This document shows, one piece after another, positions 16,119 through 25,032 of a stretch of 54,644 bases of DNA. Both the position numbers and the translations under genes were made by a program. How positions within the stretch are numbered: position 1 is the first letter of the stretch; the number at the start of each line of letters is the position of its first letter. The notes under the pieces were generated by a model. The model was not told the origin of the DNA. It saw only the letters and a list, made by a program, of their open reading frames with translations, and made no database searches. This stretch comes from Hydrogenophaga sp. (GTDB lineage Bacteria > Pseudomonadota > Gammaproteobacteria > Burkholderiales > Burkholderiaceae_C), in NCBI GenBank assembly GCA_030682835.1, contig JAUXNG010000008.1, positions 1 through 54,644 of the forward strand. Reading direction: 5' to 3'.

Positions 16119-18536
16119 ATGGCCATCAAGAAATCCGAGCTGTATTCCTCCCTCTGGGCCTCGTGCGACGAACTGCGCGGCGGCATGGACGCCAGCCAGT
16201 ACAAGGACTACGTGCTGGTCCTGCTGTTCATCAAGTACATCAGCGACAAATTCGCCGGCAAGCCCTTCGCCCCAATCCAGATTCCCCCTGGCGCGAGCTT
16301 TGCCGACATGGTGGCCCTCAAGGGCAGATCCGACATTGGCGACCAGATCAACAAGCACATCCTGCAGCCGCTGGAGAAAGCCAACAAGATTCGCCTCAAG
16401 GCCGACTTCAACGATACCGCCTTGCTCGGCCAGGGCAAGGAAATGGTCGAGAAGCTGGGTAACCTGATCGCCATATTTGAAAACCCGGCGCTCGATTTCT
16501 CCAAGAACCGCGCCGATGGTGACGACATCCTGGGCGATGCGTATGAATACCTCATGCGCCACTTCGCCACCGAGAGCGGCAAGAGCAAAGGCCAGTTCTA
16601 CACGCCCGCCGAAGTCAGCCGCATCCTGGCGCAGGCGATCGGCATCCACCAGGCCAAGACCACGCCCAATACCACCGTGTACGACCCGACCTGTGGGTCC
16701 GGATCGCTGCTTCTCAAGGTGGCCGACGCCGCGCCCACCCCGGTCACGCTGTACGGGCAAGAGATGGACGAAGCCACCAGCGGCCTGGCGCAGATGAACA
16801 TGGTGCTGCACAACAACGCCAGCGCCCTCATCACCCAGGGCAACACCCTGGCCAACCCCAAGCACCTCGACGGCGCCGCCCTCAAAACCTTCGACTACGT
16901 GGTCGCCAACCCGCCGTTTTCAGACAAGCGCTGGAGCACCGGCCTCACACCCGACAACGACAAGTTCGAGCGCTTCAAAGGCTTTGGCATACCGCCCACC
17001 AAACAGGGCGACTATGCCTACCTGCTGCACATCATCCGCTCGCTCAAGCCCCAGGGAAAAGCCGCCTGCATCCTGCCGCACGGCGTACTGTTCCGGGGCA
17101 ATGCCGAGGCCGAGATCCGCAAAAACCTTGTTCGCCGCGGGCTCATCAAAGCCATCATCGGGCTGCCGGCCAACCTGTTCTTTGGCACCGGCATCCCGGC
17201 CTGCATCGTGGTCATCGACAAACAAGACGCGCAGGCCCGGCGCGGCATCTTCATGGTGGACGCCAGCGCCGCCTTCATGAAAGACGGCCCCAAGAACCGC
17301 CTGCGCGAGCAAGACATCCACCGCATCGTGGACGCCTACAGCAAGCAAGACAGCAGCGACCCCAGCTACGCCCGACTCGTGCCCCTGGCCGAGATCGAAA
17401 AGAACGACTTCAACCTCAACCTGCCGCGCTACCTGCAAAGCCGCCAGACTGAAGACCAGCAAGACATTGAAGGCCATTTGCGCGGTGGCATTCCCCAGGC
17501 CGATGTGGACGCGCTGCAAGCCTACTGGGCCACCTGCCCGCAACTGCGCGCAGCCCTCTTCGCACCGCTGCGCCCCGGCTACCTGGCCCTGGCGGTGGAC
17601 AAAGCCGCCATCCAGACCAGCATCGACCAGCACCCTGAGTTTGTGGCCTACACACAGAGCATGGCGGCGCACTTTGACGCCTGGCGCAACCGCACCAGCC
17701 AGCGCCTGAAAAAGCTCAAGCCCGGCTTCAAACCCAAGGTGCTGATCGTGGAGCTGGCCGAAGACCTGCTGGCGCATTACCAGGGCCAGCCACTGCTCAA
17801 CGCCTACGACGTGTACCAGCGCCTCATGGACCTGTGGGCCAGCACCTGGCAAGACGATGCCTACCTGCTGGCGGCCGATGGCTGGAAAGCCGAGACCTAC
17901 CGCGTGATCGTGACCAAGAAGGGCAAGGACGGGAAACCCGGCAAACAGATCGACAAGGGATGGGCCTGCGACCTAGTGCCCAAGGACACGCTGGTGGCGC
18001 GGTACTACGACAAGCAGAAGGCACTCTTTCTGACCATGACGGCCGGCATCGAAACACGCGCGGCCGTGCTCGCCGAACTTGAAGAAGACCACGCGGGTCT
18101 GGACGGCGCCTTCAGCGAGTTGGACAAGATCAACAAGACCGAAGTGGCGGCCCTGCTCAAGAAGATCAAACACGACAAGGACTCTGCAGACGATGCCGTG
18201 GTGCTCCAGCAGTGGCTCGACCTCAAGGAAGAAGAGACACAACTCAAAAAGAGGCTCGACGAGCTCGAAGCCTTGGTAGACCGGCAGGCCTACGAACACT
18301 ACCCCCGCCTGAAAGAAGCCGAGATCAAGACGCTGGTGGTGGACGACAAATGGCTCGGCGCGCTGGATGCCGCTGTGCGCGGCGAGCTCGACCGCATTAC
18401 CCAGCGCCTGACGCAGCGGGTGAAAGAGCTGGCGGATCGATACGAGGCGCCCTTGCCCACCATGGCGAAACGTGCTGACGAACTGCAGGCCCGGGTGGAC
18501 GCGCACCTGGCACGGATGGGTTTCGCATGGAACTGA
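16119..18536 (+). CDS. hsdM: type I restriction-modification, DNA methyltransferase subunit HsdM
   Basis: An 805-residue N6-adenine methyltransferase subunit. The start at 16119 gives MAIKKSELYSSLWASCDEL, the usual N-terminal helical domain. The SAM-binding motif DPTCGSGSLLLK is near residue 189 and the catalytic NPPF near residue 264. After about residue 440 there is a 360-residue extension ending in coiled-coil segments (EEETQLKKRLDELEAL), longer than the roughly 500-residue classical HsdM. A GTG at 16089 in the same frame lies inside the terminator and is rejected. It overlaps hsdS by 10 nt. Confidence 0.93.
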   Translation: MAIKKSELYSSLWASCDELRGGMDASQYKDYVLVLLFIKYISDKFAGKPFAPIQIPPGASFADMVALKGRSDIGDQINKHILQPLEKANKIRLKADFNDTALLGQGKEMVEKLGNLIAIFENPALDFSKNRADGDDILGDAYEYLMRHFATESGKSKGQFYTPAEVSRILAQAIGIHQAKTTPNTTVYDPTCGSGSLLLKVADAAPTPVTLYGQEMDEATSGLAQMNMVLHNNASALITQGNTLANPKHLDGAALKTFDYVVANPPFSDKRWSTGLTPDNDKFERFKGFGIPPTKQGDYAYLLHIIRSLKPQGKAACILPHGVLFRGNAEAEIRKNLVRRGLIKAIIGLPANLFFGTGIPACIVVIDKQDAQARRGIFMVDASAAFMKDGPKNRLREQDIHRIVDAYSKQDSSDPSYARLVPLAEIEKNDFNLNLPRYLQSRQTEDQQDIEGHLRGGIPQADVDALQAYWATCPQLRAALFAPLRPGYLALAVDKAAIQTSIDQHPEFVAYTQSMAAHFDAWRNRTSQRLKKLKPGFKPKVLIVELAEDLLAHYQGQPLLNAYDVYQRLMDLWASTWQDDAYLLAADGWKAETYRVIVTKKGKDGKPGKQIDKGWACDLVPKDTLVARYYDKQKALFLTMTAGIETRAAVLAELEEDHAGLDGAFSELDKINKTEVAALLKKIKHDKDSADDAVVLQQWLDLKEEETQLKKRLDELEALVDRQAYEHYPRLKEAEIKTLVVDDKWLGALDAAVRGELDRITQRLTQRVKELADRYEAPLPTMAKRADELQARVDAHLARMGFAWN

Positions 18537-19786
18537 ACGAGCCCAATGCGAAGTACCTGGTGCAAGCGGGACTTCAGCAAACAGAGGTCGGCCCCATTCC
18601 CTTGGACTGGCTGGTCGAGCCGCTGGCCAAGGTTGCGGAAATCCGCTCGGGCATCGCCAAGAACGTCAACGCAGTGATTGCGGATGCCATCGAGGTGCCT
18701 TACCTCAGGGTAGCCAACGTGCAGGACGGCTACCTGGACCTTCAAGAAATCAGCACCATCCGGATAAACCGCGAAGACCTTCGCCGCTACTCCGTTTTGC
18801 CTTTCGACGTTTTGATGAACGAAGGCGGTGACATCGACAAACTCGGCCGCGGTGCGCTCTGGCGAGGCCAAATTCAACCCTGTGTTCACCAGAACCATGT
18901 GTTCGTGGTCCGATGCAAGCCCGCCTTGGCACCGCAGTTTCTGAGCGCGTGGTCCGCGTCGCCGCCTGCCCGCCGGTATTTTCTTTTTGCCGGGAAACAG
19001 ACCACCAATCTCGCCTCCATCAACAAAACATCCCTGGGGCAATTGCCCGTTGCAATGCCTCGGCTGCGGGAAGAGCAGGAGCGTATTGCTGAGGCCCTGG
19101 CCGACACGGACGCCCTGATCGAATCGCTGGAGCAACTGCTGGCCAAGAAGTGCCAGATCAAGCAAGGTGCGATGCAGGAACTGCTCACCGGCCAGCGGCG
19201 TTTGCCGGGGTTTGGTGGCGACTGGGTTAGCTATGCAATGGGCCAATTGGCACGGATCACAATGGGTCGTACCCCATCACGAATTCAGAGCAAATACTGG
19301 GGTCATGGGTACAAATGGTTGTCCATTTCAGATCTGAAAGGCAGGACGGTTGCAGACTCCAAAGAAGAGATCACTGCCGCTGCAGCATCCGATATGGAGG
19401 TGATTCCTGCGGGAACGCTTCTCATGAGCTTCAAACTCACTCTCGGAAGACTTTGTTTTGCAGGTACCGATCTCTTCACGAACGAAGCTATTTGTGCTTT
19501 CCGCGATTTGAAAGCCAACCCCGAACTCGTCTACTACGCGCTTCAGCGAGTTGACTTCTCGTTGGCTGGAAAACAGGCAGTTAAGGGACACACCTTGAAC
19601 AAGGTGTCTTTGGCCGCAGTGTCAGTCTTACTGCCAGCTGACGAAAAGGAGCAAGAGGCCATCGCCAACGTCCTGTCCGACATGGACACCGAGATCACAG
19701 CCCTCGAAGCCCGCCTGTCCAAAGCCCGCCAGCTCAAACAAGGCATGGCCCAGGCGCTGCTGACCGGGCGCATCCGGCTGGTGTGA
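18527..19786 (+). CDS. hsdS: type I restriction-modification, specificity subunit HsdS
   Basis: A 419-residue specificity subunit with two target recognition domains separated by conserved helical spacers. The first half closes with LPRLREEQERIAEALADTDA, and the matching C-terminal repeat reads EKEQEAIANVLSDMDTEI. The second recognition domain (about 19240-19620) is visibly less GC-rich than its surroundings, a usual sign of domain exchange. The start at 18527 overlaps hsdM. It determines the DNA sequence recognised by both HsdM and HsdR. Confidence 0.92.
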   Translation: MELNEPNAKYLVQAGLQQTEVGPIPLDWLVEPLAKVAEIRSGIAKNVNAVIADAIEVPYLRVANVQDGYLDLQEISTIRINREDLRRYSVLPFDVLMNEGGDIDKLGRGALWRGQIQPCVHQNHVFVVRCKPALAPQFLSAWSASPPARRYFLFAGKQTTNLASINKTSLGQLPVAMPRLREEQERIAEALADTDALIESLEQLLAKKCQIKQGAMQELLTGQRRLPGFGGDWVSYAMGQLARITMGRTPSRIQSKYWGHGYKWLSISDLKGRTVADSKEEITAAAASDMEVIPAGTLLMSFKLTLGRLCFAGTDLFTNEAICAFRDLKANPELVYYALQRVDFSLAGKQAVKGHTLNKVSLAAVSVLLPADEKEQEAIANVLSDMDTEITALEARLSKARQLKQGMAQALLTGRIRLV

Positions 19787-19806
19787 CGCTGCCGAGCACG
19801 CTTTTA

Positions 19807-19840
19807 TTGACTTATATTTTGATTTCGATAAATTATCAAA
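19807..19840 (+). promoter_or_regulatory. sigma-70-type promoter with overlapping inverted repeat, upstream of the ATPase gene
   Basis: A -35 TTGACT (19807-19812) and a -10 TAAATT (19829-19834) are 16 nt apart in a markedly AT-rich island between hsdS and the ATPase gene. An inverted repeat TTTGAT (19818-19823) / ATCAAA (19835-19840) straddles the -10 box, a natural position for a repressor. Transcription would begin about 20 nt before the ATG at 19863. This implies that the ATPase and downstream hsdR can be expressed separately from hsdM and hsdS. Confidence 0.6.
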
Positions 19841-19862
19841 GTCAGCATAAAACGAGATAAAC

Positions 19863-21056
19863 ATGATCGCCTACCCCCGCACCGCGCTGGCCGACGAGCT
19901 GGTGCACCAGCTCCAGGGCAAGACCGCCTTTGGCGACGCCCAGAACGGACTGTTTCTGGCCGCGCCCCGGCGCACCGGCAAGACCACCTTCTTGCTTGGC
20001 GACCTGTGCCCCGCGCTGGAAAAAGCGGGCGTGGTGGTGGTGTACGTGGACCTCTGGGCCGACGCCACGCGCGACCCCGGGGTGCTGATTGCCGACGCCA
20101 TTGGCCGCGCCCTGCAGCCGCACCTGGGCGTGGTCGCCCGCACCGCCAAAAAGGCCGGGCTGAACAAAGTGAGCCTGGCCGGCTGGCTGGACGTGGACAC
20201 CCGCCGCATCGGCAAGCTCGACGGGCTGACGCTGGTGGACGCCTTGCGCGCCCTGCACGAAACCGCGGGCCAACCGGTGGCGCTGGTGATTGACGAAGCC
20301 CAGCACGCGCTGACCAGCGAAGCCGGCGAGGCAGCCATGACGGCGCTGAAGTCAGCCCGAGACCAGCTGAACCGCCCGGGCCTGGTGAACCTGATGCTGG
20401 TGATGTCGGGCTCGGACCGCGACAAGCTGCTGCGCCTGGTGAACACCAACGGATCGGCCTTCTTTGGCTCGCAGATCAAGACCATGCCGGCGCTGGGGCA
20501 GGACTTCATTGCACACATCGTGCACCTGATCGAAGCGCAGCGCCCCGACCTGGCACCGGTGGACCAGGCCATGTTGCGGGCCGCGTTTGAAGGCTTTGGC
20601 AACCGGCCACAGTTTTTCATGGAAGCGCTGGGCCAGGTGCTCAGCCCGCTGGCGGCGCTGACGGGCCGCTTTGAACCCGCCATGCTGCAGGCCGCTGCGC
20701 AGCGCCAGCAAGACGACGAGAGCCAGATGGAATCCGACTACCTGGGCCTGAAGCCACTGGAGCAGGCGGTGCTGTGGCGCATGTTGGAGCAAGGCCCGCG
20801 CTTTCGGCCCTACGACGCCGAGGCATTGCGCTTCTACCGCGAGAAGACCGGGCGCGACAAGGCAGTGACGCCGCAGCAGGCACAGAACGCACTGGAATCG
20901 CTGCGCCAGCGCACGCCAGCGCTGGTGTGGAAATCGGCCCGGGGTGAATACGCGGTGGAAGACGCGGCCATGCACCGCTGGTACGAAACGCGATCAACGG
21001 CCGGCACCTGGCCACCGCTGAGCCGGCAAGGCAAGCTGCTGCCAGACACCGAGTAG
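19863..21056 (+). CDS. AAA/archaeal-type ATPase embedded in the hsd locus
   Basis: A 397-residue P-loop ATPase with Walker A APRRTGKTTF near residue 40 and Walker B PVALVIDEAQHAL near 140, followed by a sensor-like segment LMLVMSGSDRD. The overall plan resembles the archaeal ATPase / ATP-binding proteins with a C-terminal winged-helix region (SDYLGLKPLEQAVLWRML). It starts 76 nt after hsdS behind its own promoter and ends 57 nt before hsdR. Its function within restriction is not known to me; it may control or assist the complex, or be a defence gene in its own right. Confidence 0.75.
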   Translation: MIAYPRTALADELVHQLQGKTAFGDAQNGLFLAAPRRTGKTTFLLGDLCPALEKAGVVVVYVDLWADATRDPGVLIADAIGRALQPHLGVVARTAKKAGLNKVSLAGWLDVDTRRIGKLDGLTLVDALRALHETAGQPVALVIDEAQHALTSEAGEAAMTALKSARDQLNRPGLVNLMLVMSGSDRDKLLRLVNTNGSAFFGSQIKTMPALGQDFIAHIVHLIEAQRPDLAPVDQAMLRAAFEGFGNRPQFFMEALGQVLSPLAALTGRFEPAMLQAAAQRQQDDESQMESDYLGLKPLEQAVLWRMLEQGPRFRPYDAEALRFYREKTGRDKAVTPQQAQNALESLRQRTPALVWKSARGEYAVEDAAMHRWYETRSTAGTWPPLSRQGKLLPDTE

Positions 21057-21113
21057 CCCGCCGCCGCAAGGCATAGACCCCAACCGACGACACAAAAATG
21101 CAGGGAGCCCGTC

Positions 21114-24100
21114 GTGAACGATGTCAGCAAACCAGAGAGTGCCACCCAACACCGGGTGGTGCAGTTGCTCTGCCACGAACTGGGTTACCGCTACCTGGGC
21201 GACTGGACGGAGCGCGCCGGCAATGCCCCGATTGAGGAAACCCTGCTAACCGCGTTCTGGCAGGCCAAGGGTTACACGCCCGAGCAGAGGAGCCGGTCGC
21301 TGAACACCCTGCGCAGCGAAGCCGCCAACCCCACCCGCACGCTCTACGGCAACAACCAGGCGGTGTACAGCCTGCTGCGCTACGGCGTGCAGGTGAAAAC
21401 CGGCGCGGGCGAGCTGACCGAGACCGTGCACCTGGTGGACTGGGAACACCCAGAGGCCAATGACTTTGCGGTGGCCGAAGAAGTGACGCTGAACGGCGGC
21501 CTGAAGCGACGGCCCGACGTGGTGCTCTACCTGAACGGCCTGGCCGTGGGTGTGCTGGAGCTGAAGAACAGCCGGGTGAGCATTGGCCACGGCATACGGC
21601 AGAACCTGTCGAACCAGTTCCCGGAATTCAACGAAGGCTTCTTTGCCACGGTGCAGCTGGTGATGGCCGGCAACGACAGCGAGGGCCTGCAGTACGGCAC
21701 CATTGGCACGCAAGAAAAATACTTCCTGAAGTGGAAGGAAGATGAGACCGACAACGCGGGCTACAAGCTCGACAAATACCTGCGCAAGCTGTGCAGCAAG
21801 CCGCGGCTGCTGGAAATCGTGCACGACTTCGTGCTGTTCGACGCCGGCATCAAGAAGCTGCCACGGGTGCACCAGTATTTCGGCATCAAGGCGGCGCAGG
21901 CGCATGTGCTGCGCCGCCAGGGCGGCATCATCTGGCACACGCAGGGCGCAGGCAAAAGCATCTTGATGGTGCTGTTGGCGCGCTGGATTCTGGAGAACCT
22001 GCCGAAGGCACGTGTGCTGATCGTGACCGACCGGGACGAGCTGGACCAGCAGATCGAGCGCGTGCTGGGCGATGCGGGCGAAACGGTGTACCGCACCGAC
22101 AGCGGCCAAGACCTGATGCGCCAGCTGGCCCTGCCCTCACCCCGGCTGATGTGTTCGCTGGTGCACAAGTTTGGCGGCCAGGCGCGCGGCAAGAGCGAGG
22201 CGGAGTTCGAGCAGTTCATCAAGGACGTGCAGGCTGCACCCAGCGCCACCTACGGCGAGCTGTTCGTTTTTGTGGACGAGTGCCACCGCACCCAGAGCGG
22301 CCGGTTGAACCGGGTGATGAAGGCGCTGATGCCCAACGCGGTGTTCATCGGCTTCACGGGCACCCCACTGCTCAAGGAAGACAAGGCCACCAGCCAGGAG
22401 GTGTTTGGCGGCTACATCCACACCTACAAGTTCGCCGAAGCGGTGGAAGACAAGGTGGTGCTGGACCTGGTGTACGAAGCGCGCGACATCGACCAGCGGC
22501 TGGGCTCGACCGATCAGATCGACCAATGGTTTGCCGCCAAAACCAAGGGCCTGAACGACTGGCAGCGCGACGAGCTGAAGAAGCAGTGGGGCACCATGCA
22601 GAAGGTACTGAGTTCGCGATCGCGCATGGACCGGGTGGTGGCCGACATCGTGTTCGACTTCGCGACCAAGCGCCGGCTGTCCAATGGTCGCGGCAACGCC
22701 ATGCTTGTGGCGGCCAGCATTTACGAGGCCTGCAAGTATTTCGAGCTGCTGCAGAAGACGCCGTTCAAGGGGCGGTGCGCCATCGTCACGTCGTACAACC
22801 CGCTGACCAGCCACATCACGCTGGAAGCAACCGGTGCCCACACCGAGAGCGACAAGCAAGTCATCTACAACACCTACACCGAGCTGCTCAAGCATGTGGT
22901 GGCCGATCCACACAAGACCAAAACCGAAACCTACGAGCAGCAGGCCAAAGAACGCTTCATCAAGGAGCCGGCCAACATGCAACTGCTGGTGGTGGTGGAC
23001 AAGCTGCTGACCGGCTTTGACGCCCCGCCCTGCACCTACCTCTACATCGACAAGTCGATGCAGGACCATGGCCTGTTCCAGGCCATCTGCCGCACCAACC
23101 GGCTGGACGGTGACGACAAGGACTTCGGCTATATCGTGGACTACAAAGACCTGTTCAAACGGGTGGAGAAAGCGATTGCGGTCTACACCTCGGAACTGGA
23201 CACCAGCGCGGGCGGCAGCGACCCGCAGGTGATGCTCAAGGACCGGCTGGACCTGGCCCGCGAGCGGCTGGATGCGGCCTTCGAGGCCCTGCACCTGCTG
23301 TGCCAGCCGGTGCTACCACCGCAGGGTGACCTGGACCACATCCACTACTTCTGCGGCAACACCGAGATTGCTTCGGACCTGCAGGAGCGGGAACCGCAGC
23401 GCGTGGCGATGTACAAGGCCGTGGTGGCGCTGATCCGCGCCTGGGCGAATGCGGCCGACGAGCTGGAAGGCGCTGGCTATTCGCCCGAGGACGTGGACCG
23501 CATGAAGGGCCAGCTGAAGCATTACCTGGACCTGCGCGACCTGGTGCGACAGGCTGCGGGCGAGACGCTGGACCTCAAGGCCTACGAGGCCGACATGCGC
23601 CACCTGATCGACACCTACATCGAAGCCTCGGCACCGCGCAAGATTTCGCCGTTTGACGATATTGGCCTGCTGGACCTGATCGTCAAGACCGGCATTGCAG
23701 AGGCCATCGCCAACAAGCTGGCGAACGTGAAGAACAACCATGAGGCCGTGGCCGAAAGCATCGAGAACAACGTGCGCAGCAAGCTCATCAAGGAGCAGCT
23801 GACCGACCCGGCCTTCTTTGAGCGCATGTCAGCACTGCTGGACGAAATCATCCGGCTGCGCAAGCAAAAAGCCATCGAGTACGAGGAGTACCTGCAGCGC
23901 ATTGCCACCCTGACCCGGCAGGTCCTCAGCGGCAAGACGGACGACACCCCGAAACAGCTGAACACACCGGGTCGTCTGGCGCTGTACAACAACCTCAAGG
24001 CCTGGGTGACCACCAACACGGCGGGGCAGCCCCATGCGCCCTATGACGGGAGCGACGCGACGGTGGCCATGGTGATGGCGCTGGACGCGTCCATCAAGGA

Positions 24101-24233
24101 ACACCGGCCTGACGGCTGGCGCGGCGTGACGGCCCGAGAACAGCTCGTCAAACAGGCGATCTACAACGTGGTCAAAGACATCGACGCGGTGAACCGCACA
24201 TACCCCATCGTGTTCGCCCACAAGGAATACTGA
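21114..24233 (+). CDS. hsdR: type I restriction endonuclease subunit HsdR
   Basis: A 1039-residue restriction-translocation subunit from a GTG at 21114 with GGGAG upstream. The nuclease site is RPDVVLYL followed by VGVLELKNSR (about residues 132-152). The superfamily 2 motor has Walker A TQGAGKS near 276, the DEAD-type box FVDECHRTQSG near 388 and FIGFTGTP. C-terminal helical domains complete the protein. Nothing is missing. The last base is shared with the ATG of the next gene, so the peptidase is translationally coupled. Confidence 0.95.
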   Translation: MNDVSKPESATQHRVVQLLCHELGYRYLGDWTERAGNAPIEETLLTAFWQAKGYTPEQRSRSLNTLRSEAANPTRTLYGNNQAVYSLLRYGVQVKTGAGELTETVHLVDWEHPEANDFAVAEEVTLNGGLKRRPDVVLYLNGLAVGVLELKNSRVSIGHGIRQNLSNQFPEFNEGFFATVQLVMAGNDSEGLQYGTIGTQEKYFLKWKEDETDNAGYKLDKYLRKLCSKPRLLEIVHDFVLFDAGIKKLPRVHQYFGIKAAQAHVLRRQGGIIWHTQGAGKSILMVLLARWILENLPKARVLIVTDRDELDQQIERVLGDAGETVYRTDSGQDLMRQLALPSPRLMCSLVHKFGGQARGKSEAEFEQFIKDVQAAPSATYGELFVFVDECHRTQSGRLNRVMKALMPNAVFIGFTGTPLLKEDKATSQEVFGGYIHTYKFAEAVEDKVVLDLVYEARDIDQRLGSTDQIDQWFAAKTKGLNDWQRDELKKQWGTMQKVLSSRSRMDRVVADIVFDFATKRRLSNGRGNAMLVAASIYEACKYFELLQKTPFKGRCAIVTSYNPLTSHITLEATGAHTESDKQVIYNTYTELLKHVVADPHKTKTETYEQQAKERFIKEPANMQLLVVVDKLLTGFDAPPCTYLYIDKSMQDHGLFQAICRTNRLDGDDKDFGYIVDYKDLFKRVEKAIAVYTSELDTSAGGSDPQVMLKDRLDLARERLDAAFEALHLLCQPVLPPQGDLDHIHYFCGNTEIASDLQEREPQRVAMYKAVVALIRAWANAADELEGAGYSPEDVDRMKGQLKHYLDLRDLVRQAAGETLDLKAYEADMRHLIDTYIEASAPRKISPFDDIGLLDLIVKTGIAEAIANKLANVKNNHEAVAESIENNVRSKLIKEQLTDPAFFERMSALLDEIIRLRKQKAIEYEEYLQRIATLTRQVLSGKTDDTPKQLNTPGRLALYNNLKAWVTTNTAGQPHAPYDGSDATVAMVMALDASIKEHRPDGWRGVTAREQLVKQAIYNVVKDIDAVNRTYPIVFAHKEY

Positions 24234-24949
24234 TGGCGGTGCACATCGAGCTGGGTGACATTCAGGCTGAGGTGATCCGCAAGGACATCAAGCACCTGCA
24301 CCTGAGCGTGTTGCCACCCATGGGGCGCGTGCGCATCTCGGCGCCGCAACACATGAAGCTGGACACGATCCGCGTGTTCGCGATCTCGCGCCTCGCCTGG
24401 ATCAAGACCGAGCAGCACAAGATGCAGGCGCAGCCACGGGAAGCGCCTCGACAGTTTTTGACGCGCGAGAGCCACTACGTCTGGGGCCAGCGCTACCTGC
24501 TGACCCGCCATGAGCATGAGGGTGCGCCCAAGGTGGAGCTGAACCGCAATCGCCTGGGCATGTGGGTTCGGCCCGGAACGGATGCAGTACGGAGCCAGGA
24601 ACTGCTGGACGGCTGGTACCGCGATCAGATCCGGTCGACCGCACCGGCACTGATCTCGCAATGGTCGTCGGTGATGGGTGTGAAAGCGAACAAGCTGTTT
24701 GTGCAGCGCATGAAAACCCGCTGGGGCAGCTGTAACCCGACCACGGGTGCCATTCGACTGAACACCGAGCTGGCCAAGAAGCCCGTAGAGTGCCTGGAGT
24801 ACATCGTGGTGCACGAGCTGGCCCACTTGCTCGAACCCACGCATGGCCCCCGGTTTGTGCAGCTGATGGACCATTTCCTGCCGCATTGGCAACAGCGCAG
24901 GGAATTGCTGAACGCGCTGCCCGTCCGGCATCATGAGTGGGACTATTGA
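24233..24949 (+). CDS. YgjP/SprT-like zinc metallopeptidase (DUF45) coupled to hsdR
   Basis: A 238-residue protein with the zinc-binding motif HELAHLLEPTHGPRF near residue 198, preceded by TRWGSCNPTTGAIRLN, the two hallmarks of the DUF45/YgjP metallopeptidase family. The start codon overlaps the hsdR stop. Genes of this family are often the last gene of type I restriction loci. The role is uncertain; proteolysis of HsdR to prevent self-damage is a possibility by analogy with control of type I enzymes by proteases, and is inference. Confidence 0.88.
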   Translation: MAVHIELGDIQAEVIRKDIKHLHLSVLPPMGRVRISAPQHMKLDTIRVFAISRLAWIKTEQHKMQAQPREAPRQFLTRESHYVWGQRYLLTRHEHEGAPKVELNRNRLGMWVRPGTDAVRSQELLDGWYRDQIRSTAPALISQWSSVMGVKANKLFVQRMKTRWGSCNPTTGAIRLNTELAKKPVECLEYIVVHELAHLLEPTHGPRFVQLMDHFLPHWQQRRELLNALPVRHHEWDY

Positions 24950-25032
24950 GGGTTGGATTCCCCCGCATCCGGCACTACGGGCCGTTGGCCCATGCCCATC
25001 GATGGGAGTGCTGACAACCGTGGCAGATGTGC

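Noticed and set aside
24995..25006. Palindrome CCCATCGATGGG between the peptidase and IclR genes as a terminator
   Set aside because: No T run and no loop; it may be chance in the short convergent gap.
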